A DNA stretch of 64,000 nt, taken from the NCBI GenBank assembly GCA_033964015.1, contig CM066922.1, positions 310,001-374,000 of the forward strand. The letters are read 5' to 3'. Made by a program: the position numbers and the translations under genes. The stretch's first letter is position 1, and each line of letters begins with the position of its first letter. This document shows positions 63,740 to 64,000 of this stretch, piece after piece. Source of the DNA: Scolanthus callimorphus. Its lineage: Eukaryota; Cnidaria; Anthozoa; Actiniaria; Edwardsiidae. A model generated the notes under the pieces. The model worked only from the letters and a program-made list of their open reading frames with translations, ran no database searches and was not told the origin of the DNA.

Positions 63740-64000
63740 GTGAGCCATGGATCGAAACGGGTCATATAGAACCTATCGGAAGACCTACCCCTATAGGATT
63801 GATGCACCTCAGTGAAATCAATGGAAACACATAAATATAACGAGAATCCAATAGAACAAAGAGGTGCATCAAGCCAATCTTACAGATCGTACGCTACATA
63901 ACAGATTGAAACAACAACATTATTACAACTACAACGATATCCCGATATATCGGATTTTGCAAGAAGAAAACATTCGAGACTTTAACTTTAGTTTCCCACG
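63740..64000. other. Start of MYO6 intron 14
   Basis: No coding signal; the inverted words CCTATAGGATTGATGCACCTC and GAGGTGCATCAAGCCAATC at 63790-63880 form a hairpin. Confidence 0.5.

Overview
The window is animal nuclear DNA: genes split into short exons with GT-AG introns, about 40% GC by eye, and introns packed with SINE, LINE and MITE debris. The gene families and repeat style (tRNA-derived SINEs with ATT tails, many fold-back MITEs) suggest an anthozoan cnidarian such as a stony coral. That assignment is inference; no marker in the window fixes the species.

Layout. (1) 505-22179, minus strand: an 18-exon receptor tyrosine kinase whose 3' end lies off the left edge. Read from its 5' end it encodes a signal peptide, a von Willebrand A domain, two SRCR domains, four Ig-like domains, one membrane helix, a juxtamembrane part with a 16-nt microexon, and a tyrosine kinase. 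All visible exon junctions keep frame except one missing base in the glycine-rich loop at 6852-6855. (2) 22180-32790: intergenic, made of nested transposon remnants, including a 4.7-kb element with about 400-bp inverted ends and a cluster of fold-backs built on one 15-bp palindromic word. (3) 32791-41760, minus strand: a complete five-exon Cu/Zn superoxide dismutase. Its last intron holds about 70 copies of a 55-bp satellite that runs up to the splice acceptor. (4) 41761-42357: a 597-bp head-to-head spacer with a purine-rich tract, a CRE palindrome and an E-box. (5) 42358 to the right edge, plus strand: the first 14 exons (about 486 codons) of an unconventional myosin VI, from the N-terminus past switch II. 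(6) Inside the last myosin intron lies a divergent pair of intronless, TATA-box paralogues coding very basic proteins of unknown function. One is intact (58225-58929, minus). The other (60604-61657, plus) is split by a LINE 3'-end insertion with an 8-bp target duplication.

The genes do not form a pathway. SOD1 acts in superoxide removal, myosin VI in minus-end-directed actin transport, and the receptor kinase presumably in cell-surface signalling. The most novel items are the receptor architecture, the nested basic-protein pair, and the higher-order satellite against the SOD1 acceptor. Repeats are layered: several elements sit inside others with clear target duplications, so their relative ages can be read from the sequence.
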